From Patiria pectinifera (lineage: Eukaryota > Echinodermata > Asteroidea > Valvatida > Asterinidae), in assembly GCA_029964075.1 (NCBI GenBank), contig CM057135.1, positions 21,416,863-21,480,862 on the forward strand: a DNA stretch of 64,000 nucleotides, in the 5' to 3' direction. Below the pieces are notes generated by a model. The model saw only the letters and a list, made by a program, of their open reading frames with translations. It was not told the DNA's origin and did not search any database. Positions 1-11,072 of the stretch are shown here, piece after piece (the stretch's first letter is position 1; each line of letters begins with the position of its first letter). A program made the position numbers and the translations under genes.

Positions 1-9
1 GGTGAGTAT

Positions 10-1713
10 TTATGGCCAGGAACTTTTTGGACTCTGCATCCAACTCGAGCTGTAGGTATGCTTGTGCGAGGTCGATTTTTGTGAAAATCTTTCCCCTTCT
101 AGTGTCGCAAATAGGTCCTCTGCGTTTGGCAAGGAATACTGTGTGTCATCTAACAACTTATTGATTGACACCTTATAATCACAACACAATCGCAAACTAC
201 CATCAGGCTTAGGTACTGGTACAATAGGCGAGGCCCATTCACTGCGTTCTACCTTACTTATGATGCCTTCATCTTGCATCCTTTTCAACTCTTTTTCTAG
301 TTTTTCTTTCAGAACATACGGTACGGGACGCGCCTTGCAAAACACAGGTTTAGCATTATCAATCATATGTATGTGCGCCTTGAACTCAGTGATTGGACCC
401 CCCTTCTCACTAAATACCGTTTTATACTGTTCTTTCAGTCCTGCCATGTCCTTGGCTGGTTGACTGACATGTGGAGAGTCCTTGGCTGCTCCGCTTGTGT
501 CTTGTACTCTGAAGATCTGAGGCCAGTTCACTTTGATTTTGTCCAACCAGTTCCGACCGAATAAGGCTGGCTTATCTCCCGCCACTACGTACAGTGGCAG
601 TGTCTGTGTCTGACGCTCGTACGTTACTGGCAGAGTGAGTTTTCCCCGCACTTCTATGGATTCTCCTCCATAGGTTTTCAGTTTCACGGACGACGTTTCC
701 AATGTCCAGCTTGAAAACTGCTGCTGGTAGGTCTTATCCGATATGATGGATACAGCTGCCCCGGTATCCAGCTCCATCTCTACTGAAGATCCCGCTAGGT
801 CAACAGTCACAGCGATGCCCTTTGCTGGTGAGCTCACCGAACTTATCGTGTAAACCAGAAAGTCGCCTGATTCATCACTGTCCGCGTCTGCGGCCACGTG
901 TTTCACCGACTTCGAAGACTTGTCATCCTTTGGTGTCTGATTCTGGTACCGTTTCTTTCTGCACGCCTTGGAGATGTGCCCAACCTTGTTACAACAATAG
1001 CATGTTGCTCCTTTGAAGGGACATTCCCTTGGCAAATGTTGACCTGTGCACCGGTAGCAGTTCCCACTTCCTGGTTGGTTCTGTGCCGATTTAGGCCCAC
1101 CACTTATTGCAGTGGGTGTTGGTTTCCTCTTTGGAGTGAAGACTTGCTTGGCAGTCATCTTTTTCACCTCCAGACTGGCTCTTGGTTGTATATGTAGCTC
1201 CTGAGCTTGCTTATTTGCCATCTCAAATGCTACCGCCAGCTGCAGTGCCTTGTCAAAAGACAGCTCTTTCTCGGTTAACAGCTTCTTCTGACATGTGGTG
1301 TTGATCAGCCCACACACTGGTCGATCTCTTAAGGCATCCTTCAGGAAGTTTTCAAACTTGCAGGTGGTTGCCAGACGCTTCAGTTCGACCACATATTCAT
1401 TCACAGATTCCCCTGGTTTCTGGTCTCTTTTGTGGAATTTGAAGCGCTCTGCGATTGTCAAAGGTTGTGGTGAGTAGTGATTCTTTAGCAAAGTTTTCAG
1501 TTCTTCTAGTGATTTATCACTCACTTTGTCTGGTGATACCATTGACTTCAACAGCGAGTACGATTTCGGCCCTATGACCGTAAGAAAAACACTCACTGCT
1601 TTTGCATCCTTGATGTCGTTGGCAATGAAGAACTGGTCCAACCTTTCCAAATAGCACGTGAAGGTTTCCTTTCCTTCGTCAAACTCATCCACTTTTCCGA
1701 TGATCGCCGCCAT
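10..1713 (-). pseudogene. Ty3/Gypsy-type Gag-Pol, 5' part, frameshifted in RT
   Basis: Minus-strand retrotransposon polyprotein starting at an ATG (1711-1713). Gag lies at about residues 1-200. Two CCHC zinc knuckles follow at about 218-252 (CYRC...HLPREC and CYCC...GHISKAC). The retroviral-type aspartic protease has the active-site motif ELDTGAAVSII at about 315, and the reverse transcriptase begins near 440 with WASPIVPVPKPDGSLRLC. At about 95-100 a one-base deletion shifts the frame; the expected RT continuation (KIDLAQAYLQLEL) is visible in another frame up to the window edge. RT catalytic core, RNase H and integrase would lie left of base 1. Gag, protease and RT in one ORF is usual for this group. 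The copy cannot make full Pol. Family assignment rests on the motifs and is secure; the lineage was not determined. Confidence 0.9.
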
Positions 1714-1794
1714 CGTATAACGATCGTAATCTATAACTTTATCGTATCTATTTAAGACTCTGGTACCTCAATATCCCATCCTCGTCGCCAATTT

Positions 1795-1937
1795 TGTGGT
1801 ATCTTTAGGGGAGCGGGCACTAGGAAGAGTCAACTAAACCTGGCGGCCATTTTGCACGAGACACTCTCCGGTGTCGTTTATTCAACATCAAGAGAGGGTG
1901 CTCTTTAACATTAACAGTAATACGTTAACACATTACA
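1795..1937 (-). repeat. Short LTR of the Gypsy element, with primer-binding site
   Basis: On the minus strand a 143-bp segment starts TGTAATGTG and ends ATACCACA, so it has TG...CA ends. It contains AATAAA and lies directly 5' of the Gag leader. Just inside it (about 1782-1790) is TTGGCGACGAGG, which looks like a tRNA primer-binding site. The outer edge coincides with the start of the 1.9-kb repeated block, so the retroelement inserted at or near the left edge of that block. The other LTR is outside the window, so the target duplication cannot be checked. Confidence 0.65.
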
Positions 1938-3837
1938 GTTTGCTTTTCCCCTCAAAAAATTAAGTGAAATACTGACTTTCTGAGTTAAATTCTATTCTCA
2001 TACTCAACATTTATTGACAGTGGAAATGGTGGATACAGTTGGCAATCGTGCGTGCGAGCTTTTTTTTTTTTTTTTTAACTGTTCTCCAAATACCCCAAAA
2101 TAATTGCAAACTAGTCCTATTGTCCCTAACTGTTTTTTTCTTTTTACTTTATTTATTTATTTATTTGTTTATTTATTTATACTTTTTTAGGGGGTGGGGG
2201 GTACTTTTGTTGGTGAATCTTACTTTTCTCCACAGACATTATTTTTCCCCGAAGGGAAAAAGCCACATAAGGATGGGAAGGGGGGGGGGGGACATGGGAA
2301 AGGGGTCATGGGCGTCACCAGCATTTTTTTCTAGATGGGGTTAAGCACATTTTTCCCTGGAAATCCCTACACTTTTTCAGCACCTTCTTGATTTATTTTT
2401 TTTTTAGGTTTTTTTTTTAGTTAACAGCAATAGGCAAATGACCTAGCAACAGCAAATGACCTAGCACATCTTTTTCTTTCTTTTTCCCTTCTTTTGGTTG
2501 TTTTTCTAGTGGGAGAGGGGGCAGGCCCCCTTGGCACCCTCCCCCACCTTGCGATGCCTATAGGAGGGGGCCCTCTAGGTTCCTTACGTTTTATTTTTCA
2601 GAGTAAAAAAAAATGGGGTCTTGGAAGATATTTTGTTTTCTTAAGTGGGGACTTTTGTTTTAACAACGGTGCAGGGGCCATTTTTACCTGTGGTATATTA
2701 CTCAGACACTGGTTGTCTGAAACCATATCCAATCAAAGGGAATCCTACAAATATTGCAGCACATTTTGCTGATAATGATACCATTTCAATTGTTTTTCCA
2801 CTAAAAAAAAGTTCAGCAACATGCTGCTTCATTTATCAAATGTAATTTTTACTCCCTAAAATTTGCAGTTTCTTTCTTGGAGAATATTTACCTCATGTCA
2901 CCTGTGTATTGTTTCCCTATGCCCAGTTACTACAAGCAATTGTGCATTAAACTGCCAAACGGATCAAAGGCAAATGTTGTTGTAGACAAACCCACTTATG
3001 TTGCCGCTGTTGAGAAAAATGGTGAGAACAATGCGCCTATCAATTGTTTCCCCCGCCGGGCTGCCCCACCCAAGACGTGGGGTGTCACTTTTGAAGTGAC
3101 AAAATTCCCATTCCCAACCCTCCTCGGGCAAAATGGTAACAATGTAATTTGAGTGACCAAAATCCCCACCCTTGGGCATGACCAAATCGTGGGAAATCCC
3201 GACATCGGACCTGGGGCAGCGCGGGGGGGGGGGGGACATTTGGTAGACGAATAACATGAACTCAAAGCCTTAATTGAATTTTGAAATTATTGGCCCATTG
3301 TAGTTATCACATGATATTGAAAGGTACTGTCTGGGTCTCAGGTCCTTGTGGTTTTTTTTCACAGAGATCAAACACTAGGGGAGAATTATTTAGGCAATTG
3401 TGTCTTAGTCTCACATGGAGGCCATGTGCATGTAATAAAATAAAACAGTGTAGACAATCATACCCTGAACTTGAAAAAGAATATTTTTGTGAAATATTTA
3501 ACATGACTGTTTTCATTTACAGATCATGATGTACTGCAAGAGATCATACAGAATGTCACGCAGCTGGTAAAAGGTAATTACAGAAAGCAACCAGACAGTC
3601 ACAAAACGACTTCAATTTACCCTTGACATATTGCACTGGAGTAAACAAACCAAACATGATTTAAAGTAGTACATGTACATGCATAACGTAGCAATCGGTC
3701 AACATTAAAACAAGGAAGCAAGTATATTGTTGAGAGTGTAGCTTCCATTTGAACGTTAAAAAAATTGCTTGATTATCAGCTTATATCAGACACCCTCTTT
3801 CTCCATCATGTTTCGCGTTTGTATTGAGTCAATCTCC
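1938..3837. repeat. 1.9-kb direct repeat, copy 1
   Basis: This block matches 4893-6793 in the same orientation, with an offset of about 2955 bp and only scattered substitutions and homopolymer differences. The match begins exactly at the Gypsy LTR edge and ends at the shared word AATCTCC. It contains (TTTA)n runs near 2150, a G run at 2280, and exons of the unrecognised gene described next. The near identity points to a recent duplication. Confidence 0.9.
2674..3573 (+). pseudogene. Unrecognised gene, copy 1, lacking its last exon
   Basis: Three exons match those of copy 2: 2674-2841, 2869-3021 and 3523-3573. Acceptors end in CAG and donors read GTAATT, GTGAGA and GTAATT. Splice phases are compatible. 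The terminal coding exon found in copy 2 at 6884 has no counterpart because homology stops at 3837, so this copy is truncated at its 3' end. I recognise no domain in the roughly 125 visible residues. It could still be transcribed, or spliced into copy 2. Confidence 0.5.
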
Positions 3838-4892
3838 TACGTGGAGTATTTAGGAGAAGAACCAACCAAGAACCAAGGAAATCCCAATGACTTCAAAAAA
3901 CAAAACAATAGCATCATTCTGTTCTAATCCAAAATTATTTCCATCCGACCTTCTCAGAGTTTGACAATATTCAGTTTAATAATTGGCATATACATTTACA
4001 TTCTACAACACATTTCATCATTAAATCGAATCATTATATTTTGAAATACAAATTCACAAAAACATTTCGTCGACTCTCCATATATTGTATGATTAACTCC
4101 TTACAATGAAAACTTTGTGTAAAGTGTAGGAGGGGAATTCAGTCTTGTACCAAAAAAACACCCAAAAAACAAAAACAGCGAGGATACTTCAGTTGTGATG
4201 TTACAAAACGTCTTCCGACTTTATTACAAATGTGCCGCAATTACAATGTACATCTTCTCTCTTCCATCGCCAAGAACCAACTCCTTCCAAAATTCTTTTT
4301 TATCACACAAAAAACGAATTTCTTTCCCAAAATATTATTATTGAAGTATTTTAGCGTACGCACGCGTGCACGCGCATGCGATTTAACGCAGCTGTTCATG
4401 TGCACACCTGGGGTGCGTTCCACTCTCGCGAACGTTGCCAACGTTTGCCAACATTTGCATTGTTCGCGGAGCGGAACGCAATGTGCGCCATTGATGTTGG
4501 CAAACGTTAGCGAAAACGGCGAACGACGTCAAGGGGCTGTTGGCTGGTGACGTATTTTTAAAGATGGCGGACAGGTAAGCAAACGACAGTTTTGTTTTCA
4601 GTGTGACAACAATGATGAAGTTTAGTATATTTTCGTAGTAGGCCGAATCACGGGCATTTCTTTGGTCAGAGAAGCAACGACTTGGATATTAATGGTGAAG
4701 AAAGCACCGAGTGTCGTACATTGAAGTTGAAATCGTGGCGAAAAGGGAACATTGTGTCGCCTGTCAAATATTGTCGTCTACAAACGGAGTAGGCCTAGGC
4801 ATGGACCGGATTACTCCTGAAATCAGTAGGCTTCAGAAGTCTCCTGATTTCAGAAGTAGGACCGGATATGGTACTAGGAGAACATGGCTGTA
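3838..4892 (+). other. Spacer between the repeats with a possible first exon
   Basis: Single-copy spacer of about 1.05 kb. The first half is AT-rich and shows nothing. At 4400-4560 there is a CpG-rich stretch with inverted words (GAACGTTGCCAACGTTTGCCAAC against GTTGGCAAACGTTAGCG). It is followed by AAGATGGCGGACAG and then GTAAGC at 4564-4580, which looks like a start codon in a favourable context with a splice donor. This could be the first coding exon of the copy-2 gene, but I found no acceptor that clearly completes it. Confidence 0.3.
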
Positions 4893-6793
4893 GTTTGCTT
4901 TTCCCCTCAAAAAATTAAGTGAAATACTGACTTTCTGAGTTAAATTCTATTCTCATACTCAACATTTATTGACAGTGGAAATGGTGGATACAGTTGGCAA
5001 TCGTGCGTGCGAGCTTTTTTTTTTTTAACTGTTCTCAAAATACCCCAAAGTAATTGCAAACTAGTCCTATTGTCCCTAACTGTTTTTCTTTTTTTCTTTT
5101 TACTTTATTTATTTATGTATTTGTTTATTTATTTATACTTTTTTTAGGGGGTGGGGGTACTTTTGTTGGTGAATCTTACTTTTCTCCACAGACATTATTT
5201 TTTCCCCGAAGGGAAAAAGCCACATAAGGATGGGAAGGGGGGGGGGGGACATGGGAAAGGGGTCATGGGCGTCACCAGCATTTTTTTCTAGATGAGGTAA
5301 AGCACATTTTCCCCTGGAAATCCCTACACTTTTTCAGCACCTTCTTGATTTATTTTTTTTTAGGTTTTTTTTTTAGTTGACAGCAATAGGCAAATGACCT
5401 AGCAACAGCAAATGACCTAGCACATCTTTTTCTTTCTTTTTCCCTTTTTTTGGTTGTTTTTCTAGTGGGAGAGGGGGCAGGCCCCCTTGGCACCCTCCCC
5501 CCCCCCCTTGCGATGCCTTTAGGAGGGGGCCGTCTAGGTTCCTTACGTTTTATTTTTCAGAGTAAAAAAAAATGGGGTCTTGGAAGATATTTTGTTTTCT
5601 TAAGTGGGGACTTTTGTTTTAACAACGGTGCAGGGGCCATTTTTACCTGTGGTATATTACTCAGACACTGGTTGTCTGAAACCATATCCAATCAAAGGGA
5701 ATCCTACAAATATTGCAGCACATTTTGCTGACAATGATACAATTTCAATTGTTTTTCCACTAAAAAAAAGTTCAGCAACATGCTGCTTCATTTATCAAAT
5801 GTAATTTTTACTCCCTAAAATTTGCAGTTTCTTTCTTGGAGAATATTTACCTCATGTCACCTGTGTATTGTTTCCCTATGCCCAGTTACTACAAGCAATT
5901 GTGCATTAAACTGCCAAACGGATCAAAGGCAAATGTTGTTGTAGACAAACCCACTTATGTTGCCGCTGTTGAGAAAAATGGTGAGTACAATGCGCCTATC
6001 AATTGTTTCCCCCGCCGGGCTGCCCCACCCAAGACGTGGGGTGTCACTTTTGAAGTGACAAAATTCCCAATTCCAACCCTCCTCGGGCAAAATGGTAACA
6101 ATGTAATTTGAGTGACCAAAATCCCCACCCTTGGGCATGACCAAATCGTGGGAAATCCCGACATCGGACCTGGGGCAGCGCGTGGGGAGACATTTGGTAG
6201 ACGAATAACATGAACTCAAAGCCTTAATTGAATTTTGAAATTATTGGCCCATTGTAGTTATCACATGATATTGAAAGGTACTGTCTGGGTCTCAGGTCCT
6301 TGTGGGGTTTTTTTCACAGAGATCAAACACTAGGGGAGAATTATTTAGGCAATTGTGTCTTAGTCTCACATGGAGGCCATGTGCATGTAATAAAATAAAA
6401 CAGTGTAGACAATCATACCCTGAACTTGAAAAAGAATATTTTTGTGAAATATTTAACATGACTGTTTTCATTTACAGATCATGATGTACTGCAAGAGATC
6501 ATACAGAATGTCACGCAGCTGGTAAAAGGTAATTACAGAAAGCAACCAGACAGTCACAAAACGACTTCAATTTACCCTGGACATATTGCACTGGAGTAAA
6601 CAAACCAAACATGATTTAAAGTAGTACATGTACATGTATAACGTAGCAATCGGTCAACATTAAAACAAGGAAGCAAGTATATTGTTGAGAGTGTAGCTTC
6701 CATTTGAACGTTAAAAAAAAATGCTTGATTATCAGCTTATATCAGACACCCTCTTTCTCCATCATGTTTCGCGTTTGTATTGAGTCAATCTCC
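4893..6793. repeat. 1.9-kb direct repeat, copy 2
   Basis: Same-orientation partner of 1938-3837. The left junction is the word TAGTTTGC and the right junction is AATCTCC followed by unrelated sequence. This copy runs on into a further exon at 6884, so it is probably the parental arrangement. Confidence 0.9.
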
Positions 6794-6918
6794 AAAGTGG
6801 TTTTCCAGCTTTATTACAGTCTAGGTTGTAATTTGTCAAAACAATGCTCATATACCTCAACCCATTTGCCTATTTTCTTTTAGATGTTCAGGATAAAGCC
6901 AGCTCCAAGCTGCAGTGA
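5634..6918 (+). CDS. Unrecognised multi-exon gene, 3' part
   Basis: Predicted exons are 5634-5800, 5828-5980, 6478-6528 and 6884-6918, ending at TGA (6916-6918). All junctions are phase-compatible: AT|T, G|AT and G|AT. The visible protein reads GPFLPVVYYSDTGC..., then FLENIYLMSPVYCFPMPSYY..., then DHDVLQEIIQNVTQLVK and a C-terminus DVQDKASSKLQ. I recognise no family. The first gap (5801-5827) is only 27 nt; read through, it gives an immediate in-frame TAA, so it is either an exceptionally short intron or a stop. The 5' exons are not identified; a candidate start lies near 4564. Conservation of the exons and splice sites in copy 1 supports the model. Confidence 0.45.
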
Positions 6919-7072
6919 TTATGAAACATCTTAAGGAAATGATGATGCTACACTAGCTCCCCTGTCCCAACAGGACACATCCCAAATGCAGAAAGGTAGC
7001 TACAATTTCATGTTATGTATTAAAGTTGTTGTCTTTGCTCTGACTGAAAATGTCAATTGAGTGGATTTTCTC

Positions 7073-7882
7073 TGTCACGGCCGTCGTCACCTACCCGGAG
7101 AGCCGCCTGAGGGCGCTGTTCAGTTTTTACGGTCTCCGTTCACCTCACTAACGGCATTGTCAAGGTAGACATTTTAGCCTGACATTCTGCCTGAATTCTC
7201 TCAGAAATCTCAGTCAATCGTCCGATTCAAGTCATTGTGTAATCCTAGCAGGTCACCTTAGTCATTTGTAGATTCATCTAGCCCCACAGTCAAGTAAGTT
7301 TCTCAGTATTACTAAGTCATTTCGAGATAATTCTGCTGGGTCAATATTTTCCACGTGCGTAGATTTATTACATTCTTTATTGTTGTTGGACTTAAAATCA
7401 TCTAGATTCGACTCAGCTACGTTTATGGTTAAATCTAAAGCCGTAGTTTTCTCTAATAGTGTTTAGTACTAGTCACTCTGTTACTCATAGATAATTAGAT
7501 TTCCGTGTATTTTGAAAGTTACTCAAGTGAGCAATACCTGTATTTAAAACCTGAAAGAGCTCCATTGATAGGTTACCCATTCACGTGGTGGAGCGATCCC
7601 TTTATTTAAGGTTTATGCTCATTTTACATAAACTGCTAATTTGAAAGGGATTTTAGTACTTTTAGTAAGTGTTTTACACGCATTTCTTCATTTCAAACAT
7701 GGATCAAAGTGTTGTATAAGGTTTTGTGTAGTTTTTTTTTACAGTTCATCGTAGAATAAAGTTCATTTGGAAACCGCATCTCTGACCTCCGGCCATATCG
7801 TTCTTTGTTCTTCGGTTGACACTCTCTGGTTGAACCTAAGCTACCGGCTCCCTGAATCTACGCCTTTGCAGACGCCAGAACA
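7073..7882. mobile_element. Solo LTR, 810 bp, with 5-bp target duplication
   Basis: The segment starts TGTCACGGCCGTCG and ends GCCAGAACA, so it has TG...CA ends. It is flanked by identical 5-bp words TTCTC at 7068-7072 and 7883-7887. An AATAAA-type signal lies near 7755. No internal retroelement coding sequence lies between or beside the ends. A 5-bp duplication is standard for LTR retrotransposon integrase, so this is best explained as LTR-LTR recombination that removed the interior. Confidence 0.8.
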
Positions 7883-7887
7883 TTCTC

Positions 7888-8960
7888 CAATAAACAATTC
7901 ATAGTATACTTGTCTTCAACAAATTGCGAGTTACTGATCTGAGACTGTTATTTTTTATTTATTATTTTATTGTGTTTCTTTAATATTATATAAATAAATT
8001 TAAACAGCAACAGATGCAGAACAATTATATGCAGGCAACAGTGCCAGGATACACATTGATATGCACACATGTGTAAAAGAAATAAATGATCATGATGTGC
8101 AAATTGATAAATGTTTTATGCGTATTTGTTTGTGGATGAAAGTTTTTTCAACATAATCAAGCCTTAACTAATACTCTGCCCTAGATGCACACCCCTTTTA
8201 AATTGCAATTGCAAGGCCGTTTATTTACTGATAACAGACAAAACATTCTTCCTATTTATGCAACTGTAATCCTAAACTTGGAATTGAAGTTCATGTCCAT
8301 ATATTCCACATAAAAGTTTATCATCAATTCATGTCTACAGAATTAAGCTTAGGATATATGTTTGTGTCTAAACTGATGCCATTTGATGACTAAAATTTCT
8401 GGAGGTTAATTTTCCTATTGAAGATTTCTTAACATAGTCCAAAGGATGACTAAATTATTGTTGTGATGTCAGTGTTTGATGGCCATTGATGCCCTTTGAT
8501 AACCAATTTATGCCTGGTGAGGTCAGTCTGATGTTAGTGATGCCCTGTGATGCCTTCATAATACCCACTGATGCCTAAATGATACCCACTGATGCCTAAA
8601 TGATGCCCACTAATGCCTAAATGATGCCCGTTGATGCCCACTGATGATCTTTGCTGGCTTTTTGATGCCTTTTGATAGTAGTGATGCTGGATGATGTCTA
8701 ATGAAGACTACACATGATGTCCAAGGATGCCTAAATTTTTTATTAGGGCATGCCGGAAGAAATAATTTTGTAGGGACTTTATGGCCGAAATACAAAATGT
8801 ATATGAGGTACCATGTGTAATAAACTATTTAACAAAATTATATACATAGAACTAATGATTCATTATATTTCAGTTTTTCAGCTTATTTTGGTTTATATAT
8901 AATTCATTATTTACATATCATACATTTCTTCTCAGACAGTTTAACAATTGTTTGACAGTT
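7888..8960. other. Gene-free stretch with a degenerate GATGCC repeat
   Basis: No coding exon recognised. From about 8470 to 8730 GATGCC-type words recur. The clearest part, near 8560-8650, is a roughly 20-bp unit (CCCACTGATGCCTAAATGAT) in about four imperfect tandem copies. The remainder is AT-rich without visible structure. Confidence 0.5.
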
Positions 8961-8984
8961 TGTGGAATATGCACATTAATTTAT

Positions 8985-9240
8985 TGGGCAAGGCACTTTG
9001 TCACTCATTCTTTCACCCTACCCAGGAGTAAATGGGTACCTGTGAGGGCAGAGATGGTTATTGTGATTGAATTAACTTCCTTGCGCATGACGGGCTGCAT
9101 TGAGCTGAACATACTCCCCAGGGAGCTGAGATATTATTTGGAATGCTAAATTGGCCCAATGATCAGGGGTAATAATAATCTGTAAGCGCTGTGATTTAGT
9201 TTACTAATAAGAGCATTCTTAAATGCTGATTATTATCATT
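8985..9240 (+). repeat. Degenerate SINE-like repeat
   Basis: The stretch GGCAAGGCACTTTGTCACTC, then CACCCTACCCAGGAGTAAATGGGTACC, then AATAATAATCTGTAAGCGCTGTG and AAATGCTGATTATTATC resembles a dispersed repeat type common in marine invertebrates and deuterostomes. I see no target duplication and no clean polymerase III boxes, so the class is uncertain. Confidence 0.3.
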
Positions 9241-9566
9241 TATGTTCACTTTAAGTTGACTTAATTCTATGTATAATTTATTTCTGTTTCAGGCAGCCAA
9301 TATCTAAGCCCAGTCAAAACCAGTAAGAGAGAATACTGAGGGATTGCCCAGTGAAGGGGTGCTTTGCTCAAGGGTTAAAGCGGATCGACCATCATCTCTA
9401 CTATACACATACTTAGATGTATGTACTTTGCAATATTTGTAAAAAAATTGTCAATTGTGAAAGGGTGCATTAAATGACGGACTGTAATTTACTTTCGAAA
9501 GTTTAGTTATTCCTATTTGATGAGACTTTGTCACATCATGCACATGGGTGATCTTTCTAAATGGAT

Positions 9567-9746
9567 TACAGTCGACTCTCTTGAATAAGAGGTGCTTGGG
9601 ATTTTACAAATCCCCCTGTTATAACAGGAACCTTGTATTATCAGGAGTCAAAAACAAAGAAAACACAAGAGTTGGGACTAGCAATTTTCCTTGTTATAGC
9701 AGGAACCTTGTATTAACAGTGCTATTATTAACGATGTTCGACTGTA
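9567..9746. mobile_element. Pogo/Tigger-like MITE, 176 bp, TA target duplication
   Basis: The element runs CAGTCGACTCTC... to ...GATGTTCGACTG (9569-9744) and is flanked by TA on both sides. The ends form an imperfect inverted repeat of about 20 bp. CAG-type ends with TA duplication are typical of pogo-group Tc1/mariner elements. The interior has two related copies of a roughly 25-bp segment (TGTTATARCAGGAACCTTGTATTA). There is no coding capacity. Confidence 0.6.
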
Positions 9747-9749
9747 TAA

Positions 9750-11070
9750 CACAACAACCCAGTTGTAAACACATGAAATTTGGACTCCAATAGTCTGGTC
9801 CCTTAGACTCTTTCATTTTATTAAACCTCAAAATCAATGTGTAATACAACATTAAAGTATGTAAATCAATATTAGCTTTTGCCCTTCATTGACGTATAAA
9901 CACTTTATACTCAGTGTGTTACCTCCAGATTGAAAGTTGGCGCTCGGGAGGTAACTCACAGAGAATTCAAAGATTTTGATTTACATCACCTCAACGAAAA
10001 AAAATAGACTTACTTATGTTTGTGTGGTCGTTTCGGTAATTTATTGTATTTTTATGTCATGCAAGATAGGATATCAGTGTTGTAGTCGAGTATTTTTTCC
10101 CAAATACCGAGTACTGCGGAGTACCTCAGTGCCGAGTACCTCGATGCCGAGTACAAGTACTTGTACCTGAGAGTACACGAACAGATCTCTGAGTACGAGT
10201 ACCTCCAGGAACGAGTACTAATTACTTGTACTTCCGCACACACGAGACAATATGAAGATCCTGGATTATCCTATCAATTGCCACAAAAGTCAAGTTCAGG
10301 TCTGTCACGGTTGATTTTATATTAATTTTCAAAGATTAAATAATCTTTAATTGCTTGTAATTTGATACACCACGATATCATGATGACGTCGAATCAATTT
10401 TTACCTTTCACATATCATACCGAAGTTCATCATCAAAGTTGTCCAAAAAAGGCAGAAATGTTTAAAGTGAGCAGAAATCATTTACCCTCACTCTGGGTTA
10501 ACCTCCCTCCATTACACATACCAGACTACGTTCGTACAGACTTTTGAGCCCAGCAGTCAAATAGTTTTCTCAATAAAAAAACTTTGAAAAATGCACATGA
10601 TGACGTCTCATGCCCTGTGATACGTCATCGTAACAATACTTGGCCGTGCTTGTATGTTATTGTGGTTTTAGTCTTAACCAAGTCTGAAGCCAATCAGATG
10701 AATAAAAGTGCTAAATTATACGAAGAAAAAGAATCACCACAAAAAAAACAATGCTTTTCTGCTTTCACTTTTTTCCATGCCAAAAAAAATCAGCGAAACT
10801 CAGCAAAAAGAAATCCACAACATATGAACGAAATAAGGCTGTTTCGGCTGGTTGCAGCAACAGCCAAAAAATTCCATCTTAAGAATAATTAGAGCATGTA
10901 TTTCATACAGGTAGTCCTAATAAAACACTGCACTAGCACCATGTCAATCTGCACAAAAGCAGATCCAAATAAGACATATAAATGTACCATAAACATACAT
11001 GTGAATTTAGCACAAGCACTTACATGTAACAACCTTTTTTGATTTGAAATTTTGTTTATTGTCTTTCCAC
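9750..11070. other. Gene-free stretch with a GAGTAC-rich patch
   Basis: No supported exon. At about 10105-10235 GAGTAC and its variants recur about twelve times on both strands, giving a locally palindromic hexamer-like repeat. Short ORFs elsewhere have low-complexity translations and no recognisable motif. Just beyond the stretch, at 11071, an acceptor opens the first exon of the next gene. Confidence 0.5.
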
Positions 11071-11072
11071 AG

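Noticed and set aside
2039..2344. 101-residue ORF at the start of the repeat block
   Set aside because: It is translated poly-T and TTTA repeats; copy 2 has indels that break the frame.
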